Shown piece after piece: positions 17,186 to 25,787 of a stretch of DNA of 64,000 bases (position 1 is its first letter; the number at the start of each line of letters is the position of its first letter). This DNA is from Fidelibacterota bacterium (GTDB lineage Bacteria; Fidelibacterota; UBA8477; JABMPR01), in NCBI GenBank assembly GCA_016784025.1, contig JADHVL010000005.1, positions 62,001 through 126,000 of the forward strand, given 5' to 3'. The notes under the pieces were generated by a model. That model had not been told where the DNA came from. It made no database searches and saw only the letters and a program-made list of their open reading frames with translations. The position numbers were made by a program, and so were the translations under genes.

Positions 17186-18049
17186 TCAAGCCCTTGACGT
17201 GAAAGGAAAAGCGGGAGTCGATACGGGGAATGATTCCTTTACAAAGGTATTATTTCCCGTAATGATTTCAGTTTGGATCCCCTTGGTTTCAAGTTTATCT
17301 GTGTGGAAGTGAAAATTTATTCGTCTGTCTGTCTCTGCAGAAAGGTAAGGGTATATCTTCTCGAATGAAGGGATCGTCCTTCCCAGGATATCATACACGT
17401 TTACCACATCGCCTTCCCTATCAAAAAATACCAGACATGCCAGATCTGGAATCTCATACATTTTGTTGCGCATGGTATAAAGTGCATGAAACATGAGCAA
17501 TTGTGAGCTGAACACACTGAATTTGTGAGAGATCGGTGTTCTATTTTGAGCATAGCGGTAAATATTGTCCAGATTCTCTTGATTTGAGGGATCAAGCTGA
17601 ATCATACCCGGTCTGTTTGGAACTGGTTCTGGATGACAATATTCTAGAGTTTCATGGAGTGGGGAAAATCCGCAACGCTCATAGTAGGGAATGGCTTCCA
17701 CATCTGCAAAAAGGAAAACACCCTCATGCTGACCCCTGGCCCAATTCAGACCCTGGTCAGTTAATTCCCTGCTTAAACCTTGTCTACGCCAGTCCTTGTG
17801 AGTTCCCACCCCGGAGATCTGTACCAATTTGGTTTGTCTATCAGCTATTACCGCATCGAGTAAATAGATACAAACGCTTGAAACAACTTGCCCGTCTTTA
17901 AAAAAGGAAAATGGGGTATAGGCACTGTCCCAATATCCATGGGATTCCCATTCTGTGAAATCAAGACCATGAATTTCCAGGATAAATACTTTAAATGCGT
18001 CCCTGGCTTTTGCATTGTCCCAGTAACACGTTTTTAATTCAAGTTCCAT
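17186..18049 (-). CDS. GNAT-family N-acetyltransferase
   Basis: The 287-residue protein has an N-terminal GNAT core with the acetyl-CoA pyrophosphate loop in HKDWRRQGLSREL (84-96) and YYERCGFSPL in beta-strand 6-7, then an extra C-terminal domain of about 130 residues. Eis-like or acetyltransferase/sterol-carrier-type two-domain GNATs have this general size. Substrate unknown. It is the last gene of an apparent minus-strand envelope operon, 6 bases after the YrdB gene, and its stop region contains the small hairpin ACGTCAA-GCCC-TTGACGT. Confidence 0.8.
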   Translation of the reverse strand: MELELKTCYWDNAKARDAFKVFILEIHGLDFTEWESHGYWDSAYTPFSFFKDGQVVSSVCIYLLDAVIADRQTKLVQISGVGTHKDWRRQGLSRELTDQGLNWARGQHEGVFLFADVEAIPYYERCGFSPLHETLEYCHPEPVPNRPGMIQLDPSNQENLDNIYRYAQNRTPISHKFSVFSSQLLMFHALYTMRNKMYEIPDLACLVFFDREGDVVNVYDILGRTIPSFEKIYPYLSAETDRRINFHFHTDKLETKGIQTEIITGNNTFVKESFPVSTPAFPFTSRA

Positions 18050-18055
18050 GAGTTT

Positions 18056-18424
18056 TTATCGTGCAAGAAGCCACATGATGCGATCATATGAAATCAGATA
18101 GTGCAGGATGACTGCGGATCCTAGAATCCACCATAAATTCTGGTATCCCAGCTGAAAGAGGGCCAGGCTGGCCAGCGTAAAAAATGCAAGTTCCAAAACA
18201 AGTCGGACAGCACCAGAGACTATGATGGGTGCATTCCCGGATCGACTGGGATCTTCTGGCACATTAAACACACCCCATGCTATAGCAAACATAATGGGAA
18301 CAATCAGGACAAGGAGGTAGCGCCACCCTGATTCTGAGAGCTTCCAACCCCAGAGCCCAAATGATATCAATGCTGAAATTTCCAGTAAAAATCTAAATGC
18401 TAAATTTATTGGATGAGATCCCAT
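18056..18424 (-). CDS. YrdB/DUF2568-family membrane protein
   Basis: The 122-residue protein has four hydrophobic segments with the family's WGVFNVPEDPSRSG loop after the second span and an ISYDRIMWLL end. DUF2568 proteins are short inner-membrane proteins with no known role. It lies 20 bases downstream of the amidase lipoprotein gene and 6 bases upstream of the GNAT gene, in the same direction, so it is probably part of that operon. The ATG is the only sensible start. Confidence 0.8.
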   Translation of the reverse strand: MGSHPINLAFRFLLEISALISFGLWGWKLSESGWRYLLVLIVPIMFAIAWGVFNVPEDPSRSGNAPIIVSGAVRLVLELAFFTLASLALFQLGYQNLWWILGSAVILHYLISYDRIMWLLAR

Positions 18425-18444
18425 GGTTCTATGCCGCTTGAAAT

Positions 18445-21400
18445 TTAATTGGAGTCAAGAAACCTCAGAACCGAGGTCATGACCTCATCTCTACTGGTTT
18501 CTGACAGGATGCTTTCAAAGGGGAAACCGAACACCACGATGTTTGACTCCCCTGAAGCAGCAACAGCGGCGCTTGTATTATTTTCGGCATAGCGCAGAAT
18601 GGTGAGCGCCTCTGGAACAGCGGGTTCAATGGCATCAGGTGACTCTACCTTGTACAGCGAAGCGTGAAAACGGGTATTGAACTCTATGGTCTGTGTGGTT
18701 TTGAATTGGAACAAATCCTGAGTGACCACACTTAGTTTTCCAGTCTTCACCGCATGATCTGTGCGAAATTTATACTTGAGGACATCTTCACCGAATTGCA
18801 TATCCAGTGAGTCATTCCCATTGTCAAACAGATCAAATCCTACATAGGCACCACTGAGAAATAGATTTCCCCCAGATTGAGTATAGGAAGTGATTTTCTC
18901 CTGGAATGCCTTAGGAAAACCACGAAAATCCTTTGGGCTGAAATCCTTTGGACCAGGAACTTCTTTTTCTTCCCCAAAGATCAGATCCAACAACGTGTAA
19001 TCATTAATATCTAATTGACCATCCCAGATGGCTTCATCACTGGATGAAACAAATGAATATCCTGCCTGGCGTAAAGATTTCCCATGTAAATGAGGAAAAT
19101 CAAAACTGTTTCCCGGGATGAGGGTGGTTTCCATGTCCCCAAAGCTGGCACCGTGTCCTGGTTCATCATCATCCAGCCAGGGTGAATCTGCCAGAATATC
19201 ATATTGGGAGCCGATGTAGCTCATGTCATCGCCATCTGAAACGCCTTCATCCCACATATCAACAAATCCCAGGAAATCATCAGATTCAATGGTGCTGCCT
19301 GCCGAAATGCGATCAAAGGCATTCACAATTAATACAGGCGCTTTGTCTACACCCATATTGCATACGGAGAGGATCTCAGAGGGAAAGCTTTCACCACCAG
19401 AATTAAGGGCAGTCACTTTATAACTGTATATGAGACCGTCTTCAAGATCTGGGATATTGAGATGTGGATCATCAACAACAATACCATTGTCGAAACCTTC
19501 ATCTTCAATCCGTGTGTACACCATATACTTCTCTGGAGAGGCCGTACTCTCTAATGGATCAAGCACAGGCTGCCATTGAAGTCTCAGCTCTCCAGTTTCA
19601 GCAAAGGTTGCCTGAAAATGCGAGACTGGCAGGGGTTGAATGACATATTCAAGATTCCACTGAGTGGCAATGTATCTGACCATAGCTTTATAGATGGATC
19701 TGCTTGCATCAAATTTAAAGCGAGGATCATTGGCAAATTTCATATCAAGAAAATTGTGGTGGGAGAGGAGTTCCAATAACACGGAAGGCACATTGGGCCG
19801 GTAAGCTTCGCTATATCCTCGATCCCAGAGCATGCGTCGTGTCCAGGTTGGATCATATTTGGCGCGGATATCATTGACAATCTGAGTCTGGAGTATGTCC
19901 GCCAAATCCCGGTTGGTCATGCGTGACATGGAATCGGGGAAAACTTCAAGCTCTTCCGAGTCCTCTGTACTGTAAATGGATAAGGTGCCAATCACTGTAT
20001 CGTTGCGCGTAAACCCTGCATCAGTATGAAAGGCAAAAGAAAGATCGATGGGAATTTTTAATCCAGGTGCCTGCCGGTCGAGATTGGGGCCATATGGCGC
20101 TCCACGCAAATAGTTGACCCATTCTGCCCGGCACTGATAATCATCCTTATAATCGTTCTCATCTTCGTTCAAATTGTAAACCAGAGTATCTGGCATTCCA
20201 GCATATTGGAGATAATAACGAGCTGCCTCCGTAAATCTTGGCCGGCTACTGACCTGACCTTCACGTGATACATTCCCTATCCCTCCGCCGAACCGTATGG
20301 CATCCGCACTGACATACTGACCAGATTCAGTACTTTTATTGGTGAGTTCAACTCGATGGATATCCTCATTCAGATCCTGATTGAAATCGAAGGTTCCAAG
20401 GTATATCCAGGTACTGCCACCAATTTGTTGGTTTACAATATATTCAGTCTGGCCACTGGTATGAAAAACAGTATAATGAGCATCCGTAACGTTGCTATCT
20501 GCTGCACTATAAGCGATATATACAGCATATTTTCCTGCCTCGGGAAGACTTGGTATCCAACGTATTTTAGCGCTTCCACTGGTGTCTGCCTTGATATTGC
20601 GGGATGTTCCCATAAAAAAGGGATTGTCTCCAGAAACGTAGGGGGGTGTTCCTATGGCGAAACCTGGTTGTTCCAACTTTTGCCATTTTTCTGATTTTGA
20701 GTCATATTCCTGGTAGGCTGATTTTACTCCGGGGGTGTCATTATCAATAATGACTTCATTGGTCTGGAGATCGCGCTCTCTGGGCAAAAAAACCTGTGCG
20801 CCGGCATTTTCAAGCATGGGGACAAGATATTTCAGTGTGTAGGACATAGGGAGCAGGTCTTCCACAGTCTGGAAAACTCGAGCTCGTTGCCATTCCCAGC
20901 GATGCAGCTTTTGCTCATAATACCAACCATGACTGTGCCATAATGCAATGTTGCGGTTGAAGAGACCGGCAGTTGGGGTCCATTTATGGCTCAGATTGCG
21001 CACCAGTGGGAGAGATCTTGTCTCAGGTGTGGGCATCCTCCTCCGGTCATAACTGCGTTTGCTGCCTCGGAAATAATTGGGAATGAGATCTTCGATGGGG
21101 TGTTCGACAGCATAAATACGCAGGCCATAGTCTCTAAACTTTCTGCCTAAAAATTCTTTAATACTTGAATGAACCTCTTTGACCACATTTTCTCGAATGG
21201 CTATGTTGGCAAAATCCCGATTAAAATGGATTTCAAGTTGCTTTGAATCAGAATCAACAATGATGGTATCAATTTTGGTGTGTTTGTTCAGTCCCAGGGG
21301 TGAATCTGCCCTGGTGCTTGAGGCAAGAAACCCTTCGACACCGAGGTAAGCCTTTTTTGTGGTCCTATCCATCTTGGAATAGTCATAATTGGTGCTCACC

Positions 21401-21471
21401 GACTTGTGGGAAGTACAGGAAAATAAAATTGCCACAAGAACAAATGTGAGAAAATACTGATATCGATTCAT
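18445..21471 (-). CDS. Lipoprotein with zinc-amidase (Amidase_3-like), golvesin-like and fibronectin-III-like domains
   Basis: The 1008-residue protein carries a lipobox ILFSC (Cys 19). Amidase_3 features appear in two parts: the first around residues 170-235 with WHSHG (178-182), a helix with TVED (Glu 204) and GAQVFLPRERD; the second around 400-605 with FHTDAG (His 482) and SVLLELLSH (Glu 567). Those four residues would form the zinc/catalytic site of N-acetylmuramoyl-L-alanine amidases. A golvesin/xanthan-lyase C-terminal-like beta domain (about 280-395, AGKYAVYIAYSA, STWIYLGTFDFNQ, VSADAIRFGGG) sits between them. A fibronectin-like module (615-720) and a GATase1-like C-terminal domain (725-1008) follow. 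ATG 21471 with GGAG nine bases upstream is preferred over TTG 21486. Likely peptidoglycan or glycan hydrolysis at the envelope. Confidence 0.75.
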   Translation of the reverse strand: MNRYQYFLTFVLVAILFSCTSHKSVSTNYDYSKMDRTTKKAYLGVEGFLASSTRADSPLGLNKHTKIDTIIVDSDSKQLEIHFNRDFANIAIRENVVKEVHSSIKEFLGRKFRDYGLRIYAVEHPIEDLIPNYFRGSKRSYDRRRMPTPETRSLPLVRNLSHKWTPTAGLFNRNIALWHSHGWYYEQKLHRWEWQRARVFQTVEDLLPMSYTLKYLVPMLENAGAQVFLPRERDLQTNEVIIDNDTPGVKSAYQEYDSKSEKWQKLEQPGFAIGTPPYVSGDNPFFMGTSRNIKADTSGSAKIRWIPSLPEAGKYAVYIAYSAADSNVTDAHYTVFHTSGQTEYIVNQQIGGSTWIYLGTFDFNQDLNEDIHRVELTNKSTESGQYVSADAIRFGGGIGNVSREGQVSSRPRFTEAARYYLQYAGMPDTLVYNLNEDENDYKDDYQCRAEWVNYLRGAPYGPNLDRQAPGLKIPIDLSFAFHTDAGFTRNDTVIGTLSIYSTEDSEELEVFPDSMSRMTNRDLADILQTQIVNDIRAKYDPTWTRRMLWDRGYSEAYRPNVPSVLLELLSHHNFLDMKFANDPRFKFDASRSIYKAMVRYIATQWNLEYVIQPLPVSHFQATFAETGELRLQWQPVLDPLESTASPEKYMVYTRIEDEGFDNGIVVDDPHLNIPDLEDGLIYSYKVTALNSGGESFPSEILSVCNMGVDKAPVLIVNAFDRISAGSTIESDDFLGFVDMWDEGVSDGDDMSYIGSQYDILADSPWLDDDEPGHGASFGDMETTLIPGNSFDFPHLHGKSLRQAGYSFVSSSDEAIWDGQLDINDYTLLDLIFGEEKEVPGPKDFSPKDFRGFPKAFQEKITSYTQSGGNLFLSGAYVGFDLFDNGNDSLDMQFGEDVLKYKFRTDHAVKTGKLSVVTQDLFQFKTTQTIEFNTRFHASLYKVESPDAIEPAVPEALTILRYAENNTSAAVAASGESNIVVFGFPFESILSETSRDEVMTSVLRFLDSN

Positions 21472-21570
21472 ACGCTGAGGCTCCAAATGCTAAGCTGCTA
21501 ACATAAGAAATCCAAATTGCTTTTCAATTAGTCAAAGTGGGAAATTGCTCGTGGGGAACGCGCAGGGTTA

Positions 21571-22287
21571 TCAATTGCTAGACAGTCTGAAGTGTATGGT
21601 TTGCCAAAAGGATTTCAATGCTGCCATGAATAAGCGAAATTTCCTGATTGATACATTTCCTGTCTGCCTTTCATGATGGGGGATCAAGGTTTCAAAGTAT
21701 GTTACTTTTTTCAAATTGACCATACCAGAAATGATCAGATTTGGTGCAAAGGTATTTATTGGGATTTTGGCAATAATTGGGCTCAGTACCGAGGTTCTCA
21801 TCAATCTGAAGGGTGAGTTGACATCCCAGACACCTCTCCCGTAGAATAGATGGACCACACATCGCGAGATGAGACTAATAAGTTTGCGTGGGAGTGGTTG
21901 AGTCCGCTGTGATCGTCTTCCTAGTAGAAAATCATATTCTTCTCGATGACTCCATAATTTATTGAAAAATTCTGGGGACATTTCATCATCTGCATCTGTT
22001 TGAAAAATCCAGGTTTCTGAATGGGAATGATTGTAGCCTTTTAACAGAGTTGGTCCGTGACCCTGGTTTTCAGAAGTATGGATGTCTAATGGATCAATCT
22101 CTCTGGACAATTCCTTCAAAATCTCAAGAGTGGTGTCAGTGGAACCATCATCGTAGACATGAATTGTATATATAATTCCAAGTCCATCCAGACATGTGTT
22201 CCATGCGTTTATCACATCTGAGATGACTTCAGCTTCATTGTAAACTGGAATCACCAGCGCCAGCGTTTCAACATGGCTTTCAATCAT
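21571..22287 (-). CDS. Family 2 glycosyltransferase
   Basis: The 238-residue protein has a GT2/GT-A fold: LVIPVYNEAEVISDVINAW near the N terminus, IHVYDDGSTDTTLEIL (nucleotide-binding Asp), and QTDADDEMSP (DXD metal site), then GRRSQRTQPLPRKLISLI. It resembles dolichol-phosphate-mannose synthase-like enzymes that charge polyprenyl phosphate with a sugar, which would provide the donor for the GT39-like membrane protein three genes upstream. Its start codon overlaps the stop of glf (ATGA), so it is translationally coupled to it. Confidence 0.88.
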   Translation of the reverse strand: MIESHVETLALVIPVYNEAEVISDVINAWNTCLDGLGIIYTIHVYDDGSTDTTLEILKELSREIDPLDIHTSENQGHGPTLLKGYNHSHSETWIFQTDADDEMSPEFFNKLWSHREEYDFLLGRRSQRTQPLPRKLISLISRCVVHLFYGRGVWDVNSPFRLMRTSVLSPIIAKIPINTFAPNLIISGMVNLKKVTYFETLIPHHERQTGNVSIRKFRLFMAALKSFWQTIHFRLSSN

Positions 22288-23423
22288 TTTGCAAGATCGC
22301 GAATTCGTTTATAGGTACGCAATGCAGCAGCGATGGTCTGATCCATATCATAGTATTTGTAATCCCCTAAGCGACCACCCACAAAGAGATTCTCCTGTCC
22401 AGAAACTTCAACCCTGTACTTTTTTAAGATGTCCTTGTTCTTTTCTCCACCCACAGGATAATAGGGATCCTCACTGTTACCCTGATGAGAATATTCTTTA
22501 ATGGTCAATGTTTGTTCCATAGCATAATCCTTTTCGGGATGAAGATGTCTGGGCTCATGGATTCTTGTGTAAAGGATACTTTCTTCGGCATAGTTCATCA
22601 CTGAAGTTCCCTGGAAATCTTGAACACCCATGACTTCCTCCTGAAAGGAGAGACTGCGCCATTCCAACTGTCCATGACGATAGTCGAATAGCTTGTCAAG
22701 AGGACCAGTATACACAATACATGCATCCTGAGCCAGTTTATGCTTTACTGAAAGGAAATCTGTATTCAATTCAACTTGTATCTTTGGGCTGGCCAATAGT
22801 TTATCAAATATCGCTGAATATCCCTGAAGTGGAATCCCCTGCCATGGGTCAAAAAAATAATTCTCATCATAATTTGTTCTAAATGGTAATCGTTGAAGCA
22901 ATGTTGCCGGTAGCTGGCTGGGATCGCAGCCCCACTGTTTAGCTGTGTAACCTTTGATAAAGGCTTCATATAGAGTGCGACCTACCATGCTGATTGCTTT
23001 TTCCTCAAAATTGCCAGGGTTGGTGATTCCTGATTTGCTCACTTCAGCTTCAATAAAGGTTGAAACTTCAAAGGGTTTCAAATTCAAATTATAGAAATTA
23101 TTGATGGTTTCCAGATTAATGGGCATCTGATATACTTTATCCTGATAGGTAGTCAGAACTTGATGGTGATATCCGTTGAAATCAGTAAACTTACAGATGT
23201 AATCCCAAACTTCCTGGTTACTGGTGTGAAAGATATGTGTGCCATATCTATGGTAATGGATTCCCGTCTCAGCATGGTCCGCTGAATGGCAATTACCCCC
23301 TGTATGTTCTCTTTTTTCAAGTACCAGTACAGGTTCACTGAGTTCACTAGCAATACGTTCAGCTACAACGGCACCAAAAAAACCACTGCCAACCACCACA
23401 TATTTATATCTCTCAAAACTCAT
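22284..23423 (-). CDS. glf: UDP-galactopyranose mutase
   Basis: This flavoenzyme interconverts UDP-galactopyranose and UDP-galactofuranose for cell-surface glycans. The 379-residue protein has the FAD-binding VVGSGFFGAVVAERIA (9-24), LVLEKREHTGGNCH, the HRYGTHIFHT substrate segment, GYTAKQWG, FFDPWQGIPLQGYS and GGRLGDYKYYDMDQTI. Length is normal. It shares 4 bases with the GT2 gene and 11 bases with the upstream GT39-like gene. The combination of a galactofuranose donor enzyme, a GT2 and a GT39-like transferase indicates synthesis of a surface glycan. Confidence 0.95.
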   Translation of the reverse strand: MSFERYKYVVVGSGFFGAVVAERIASELSEPVLVLEKREHTGGNCHSADHAETGIHYHRYGTHIFHTSNQEVWDYICKFTDFNGYHHQVLTTYQDKVYQMPINLETINNFYNLNLKPFEVSTFIEAEVSKSGITNPGNFEEKAISMVGRTLYEAFIKGYTAKQWGCDPSQLPATLLQRLPFRTNYDENYFFDPWQGIPLQGYSAIFDKLLASPKIQVELNTDFLSVKHKLAQDACIVYTGPLDKLFDYRHGQLEWRSLSFQEEVMGVQDFQGTSVMNYAEESILYTRIHEPRHLHPEKDYAMEQTLTIKEYSHQGNSEDPYYPVGGEKNKDILKKYRVEVSGQENLFVGGRLGDYKYYDMDQTIAAALRTYKRIRDLAK

Positions 23424-24978
23424 AATTTTCCGGATTGTCTACATATATCTGAAAGTATGATCGGTTTCCCAGCAAGTGGTAGCTCTTGGTGACAAAGTCA
23501 TAGAGATGACTGTTCTTGATAGGACCCTCTTTGCTGTTCCAAATAAAAATAGCAGGAGGCGTTGCTTCCAAATCAGCTAGGAGTCGTGAATTCAGCGCTT
23601 CTATTTGTTTATTATTTTTGTCTTTCAGGGGCAGATTGTAGAATATACCTGAGGCAGATTTTCTTTGACTATAATAGTATACTCCCGACTCAGACCCCCA
23701 GTAGTAAATAAGGTCATCTGGGGAGGTAATAGCATTGATTTCCTGGCCAAGTTCCCGGGCATCAATGAACTGTCTTTTATATTTTTCATGGGAGAGTTCA
23801 AAGGGATGGTGCTTGAAAAACTCAATCTGGTAATTGATCATTGTCCCCAGGGTGATGGATAGTAAAGTTGCGACTAGTATGAGACGCGACCCACTACGAA
23901 TCCTCATTTCATCTATAACATAGTAAATAAGAAGGCTTGAGTTAAGAACGAAAACCGGAATTAGAACTTGAAAGTAGTGAGCGAAATCTTTACCAAGACT
24001 ACCTATTTCAAAAAGAACTCCCATGGTCATAAGTATAAAGAAATAATGGGGGACTTTTACACGCTTCGAGCGAGATCCAATAAATAACCAGGCATATCCC
24101 AACAAAACCAGAATCCAAATTCCAGTAAGGGATTGGGGAAACAGATAATTTGGATGTGTTAAAAAAGCCCAGATGTTTTGTATGGAACTTCCTGCATACT
24201 GACTATTGTACACGATAAGAACATCCCAGAAATCGTGAAACCTGCCCTGTAAAAAAGCATATCCAAACATTGGGCCCCACAGCAGGGGGACCGGGTATAA
24301 TAGTATTAGGATTGTGGGCAGCAAAGATCTGTAATTCAGCTCTTTCTCAACGGAATATTTCCTAATCAGAACGTAAAAGAGCATGGGGGCCAATAAAAAT
24401 ATGGCAACTGGTTTGAACATGGTTGCAATCCCCATTGCCCAACCCGCTATGTGAAGATGCCTGGTATTGGGAAGGGGTGTTTGCACCAGAGCCCATATCG
24501 CGATCAGTGTAAAATAATTTATGAAAATTTCTGTATTAGGCTGATTCGCCTGTAAATGGATAGAGTTTGAAGATAATGTATAAAAAATCACGCCAATGAG
24601 AGCTGCTTGCCAGCCGGATATTTTGTCCAGGATGAGATAAATCTGGAATATTGATAAAATAGAAATCAAAACCCAAATAAAGGAAATGGATTGCTGACCA
24701 TACCCCCAGATGATTTCAGCCAGAGCAAAAGCAATGTGGATGCCTGGGGGTTTGTGATCCCACAGGTCTGAGTAAAGTTGTTCGCCTGAGAGTAAGGCAT
24801 GCCCAATATATCCATAGGTGGTCAGATCTCTCTCAAGGGGTTCCCCAAGTGAATGGAGTGCAGCAGCAAAAATAAATATAATGGCTAATATGAAAACCAC
24901 TACTGTTGCTATGTTTTTGAACCTGACCACCTGCATTACTCCTAAAGGAATGAGTCTTGTCGAAGGGAGATATTCCAT
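23413..24978 (-). CDS. GT39/PMT-like multi-pass membrane glycosyltransferase
   Basis: The 521-residue protein has about 11 hydrophobic spans and the short periplasmic motif LERDLTTYGYIGHALLSGEQLYSDLWDHKPPGIH after the first span, a GT-C signature (acidic residue plus DHKPPG) that marks the PMT/ArnT-like dolichyl/undecaprenyl-phosphate-sugar transferases. The C terminus is a soluble domain. The ATG at 24978 has a weak ribosome-binding site; an internal ATG (24936) preceded by AGGAGTA is possible. It is the first gene of the minus-strand operon leading into glf and GT2. The tRNA-Asp lies upstream on the same strand. Confidence 0.8.
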   Translation of the reverse strand: MEYLPSTRLIPLGVMQVVRFKNIATVVVFILAIIFIFAAALHSLGEPLERDLTTYGYIGHALLSGEQLYSDLWDHKPPGIHIAFALAEIIWGYGQQSISFIWVLISILSIFQIYLILDKISGWQAALIGVIFYTLSSNSIHLQANQPNTEIFINYFTLIAIWALVQTPLPNTRHLHIAGWAMGIATMFKPVAIFLLAPMLFYVLIRKYSVEKELNYRSLLPTILILLYPVPLLWGPMFGYAFLQGRFHDFWDVLIVYNSQYAGSSIQNIWAFLTHPNYLFPQSLTGIWILVLLGYAWLFIGSRSKRVKVPHYFFILMTMGVLFEIGSLGKDFAHYFQVLIPVFVLNSSLLIYYVIDEMRIRSGSRLILVATLLSITLGTMINYQIEFFKHHPFELSHEKYKRQFIDARELGQEINAITSPDDLIYYWGSESGVYYYSQRKSASGIFYNLPLKDKNNKQIEALNSRLLADLEATPPAIFIWNSKEGPIKNSHLYDFVTKSYHLLGNRSYFQIYVDNPENYEF

Positions 24979-25104
24979 CCAATTTTTATTTTTAAGTGAA
25001 AGCCGAACAACTTAGGAAGATAAGAGCTCCCCTGCCAGGTTCCTAATCTGGGAGACAGCATTTTTTTGAATGGTAGCAACAGGAGAGATAAGCTTATACG
25101 AAAA

Positions 25105-25146
25105 TATTAGAAACAAAAAAGCCCCTGATTTCTCAGGAGCTTAATG
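25105..25146 (-). repeat. Direct repeat copy 1 containing a terminator hairpin
   Basis: This 42-bp sequence is identical to 25295-25336 except for one base (A109 versus G299 in the last three digits). On the minus strand it reads as the stem AAGCTCCTGAG / CTCAGGGGCTT with imperfect pairing around AAAT, followed by TTTTTTGTTTC, so it is terminator-like. Confidence 0.8.
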
Positions 25147-25294
25147 TTGGATTGGTCTTCGTTCCGGCAAAGCGGAACTGCGCCCCAACAAGCCAAGTAA
25201 AGTTACTGGGGTTACAAACAAAATGTTCACTTTGCGTTCTCAGCGCTCTACGCGGTTAAATAGATACGTGACATTCGACTATTTGTTGTGAGAG

Positions 25295-25336
25295 TATTGG
25301 AAACAAAAAAGCCCCTGATTTCTCAGGAGCTTAATG
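25295..25336 (-). terminator. Terminator directly after tRNA-Asp, direct repeat copy 2
   Basis: The second copy of the 42-bp repeat begins immediately after the tRNA-Asp 3' end on the minus strand. Its stem ends in a run of six T and then GTTTCC, so it is a plausible intrinsic terminator for the tRNA transcript. Confidence 0.8.
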
Positions 25337-25411
25337 CGGGACCGACCGGGATCGAACCGGCGACCTCCGGCTTGACAGGCCGGCGTTCTAACCAAGCTGA
25401 ACTACGATCCC
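25337..25411 (-). tRNA. tRNA-Asp (anticodon GTC)
   Basis: The reverse strand folds into a full cloverleaf of 75 bases: acceptor GGGATCG / CGGTCCC, D-stem GTTC / GAAC, anticodon stem CCGGC / GCCGG with loop CTGTCAA, variable AGGTC and T-arm GCCGG-TTCGATC-CCGGT. The anticodon (GTC, plus-strand 25374-25376) reads Asp codons. The CCA end is not encoded; a terminator follows directly. Confidence 0.97.
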
Positions 25412-25427
25412 AAAAATTTCAAATGAC

Positions 25428-25658
25428 TTAGTCCTTTTTCCTGTACATAATGGAGACTGGAATAATTACCAGGTAACCAATGAGCAATACAATGGGGGAA
25501 ACCGATAGTGCTTGTACACTGTTTAGTTCGCCTGTACCCATCAATACATATCCAAGAATAATGACAATAAGCCCTGCTATGAAAAGAAAATAATTTATTC
25601 TCGTAAAAGGTAACTCAGAGAGCCAGTGTTTGGTGTCGTTATTGCCTTCACTTATCAT
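25428..25658 (-). CDS. DUF3098-like small membrane protein
   Basis: The 76-residue protein has two hydrophobic spans (about 22-42 and 52-70) with a short loop: RINYFLFIAGLIVIILGYVLMGTGE then SVSPIVLLIGYLVIIPVSIMYRKKD. This matches the DUF3098 pattern (N-Y-hydrophobic-G-hydrophobic-L-M-G, then P-I-hydrophobic-G), known mainly from Bacteroidota and relatives. In that group it tends to lie near ftsX or tRNA/undecaprenyl genes, though neither is here besides the tRNA just downstream. Function unknown. The start is ATG 25658. Confidence 0.7.
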   Translation of the reverse strand: MISEGNNDTKHWLSELPFTRINYFLFIAGLIVIILGYVLMGTGELNSVQALSVSPIVLLIGYLVIIPVSIMYRKKD

Positions 25659-25787
25659 AGCGCGGCGAATATAGATGGTGACAAATAGGTGCGCAAATAA
25701 AAATCATTTATTTGTTTAAATATTTACACTCGTTGACATGCCAAATGACCCCTTCTATATTGACAGACTTTAGAAAGGAATTTGTGC

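Larger units (their letters stand above)
24979..25336. other. Non-coding region with a 190-bp tandem duplication
   Basis: These 358 bases contain no convincing coding frame. They hold two near-identical 42-bp terminator-bearing copies (25105-25146, 25295-25336) 190 bases apart and, between them, the perfect hairpin GTTCCG-GCAAAG-CGGAAC and the segment CTTTGCGTTCTCAGCGCTC followed by TACGCGGTTAAA. The minus strand continues from tRNA-Asp into the first copy. I could not fold the spacer into a second tRNA. Confidence 0.5.

Noticed and set aside
25147..25294. A second tRNA or pseudo-tRNA between the two terminator repeats
   Set aside because: I could not build acceptor, D and T stems from the spacer on either strand.
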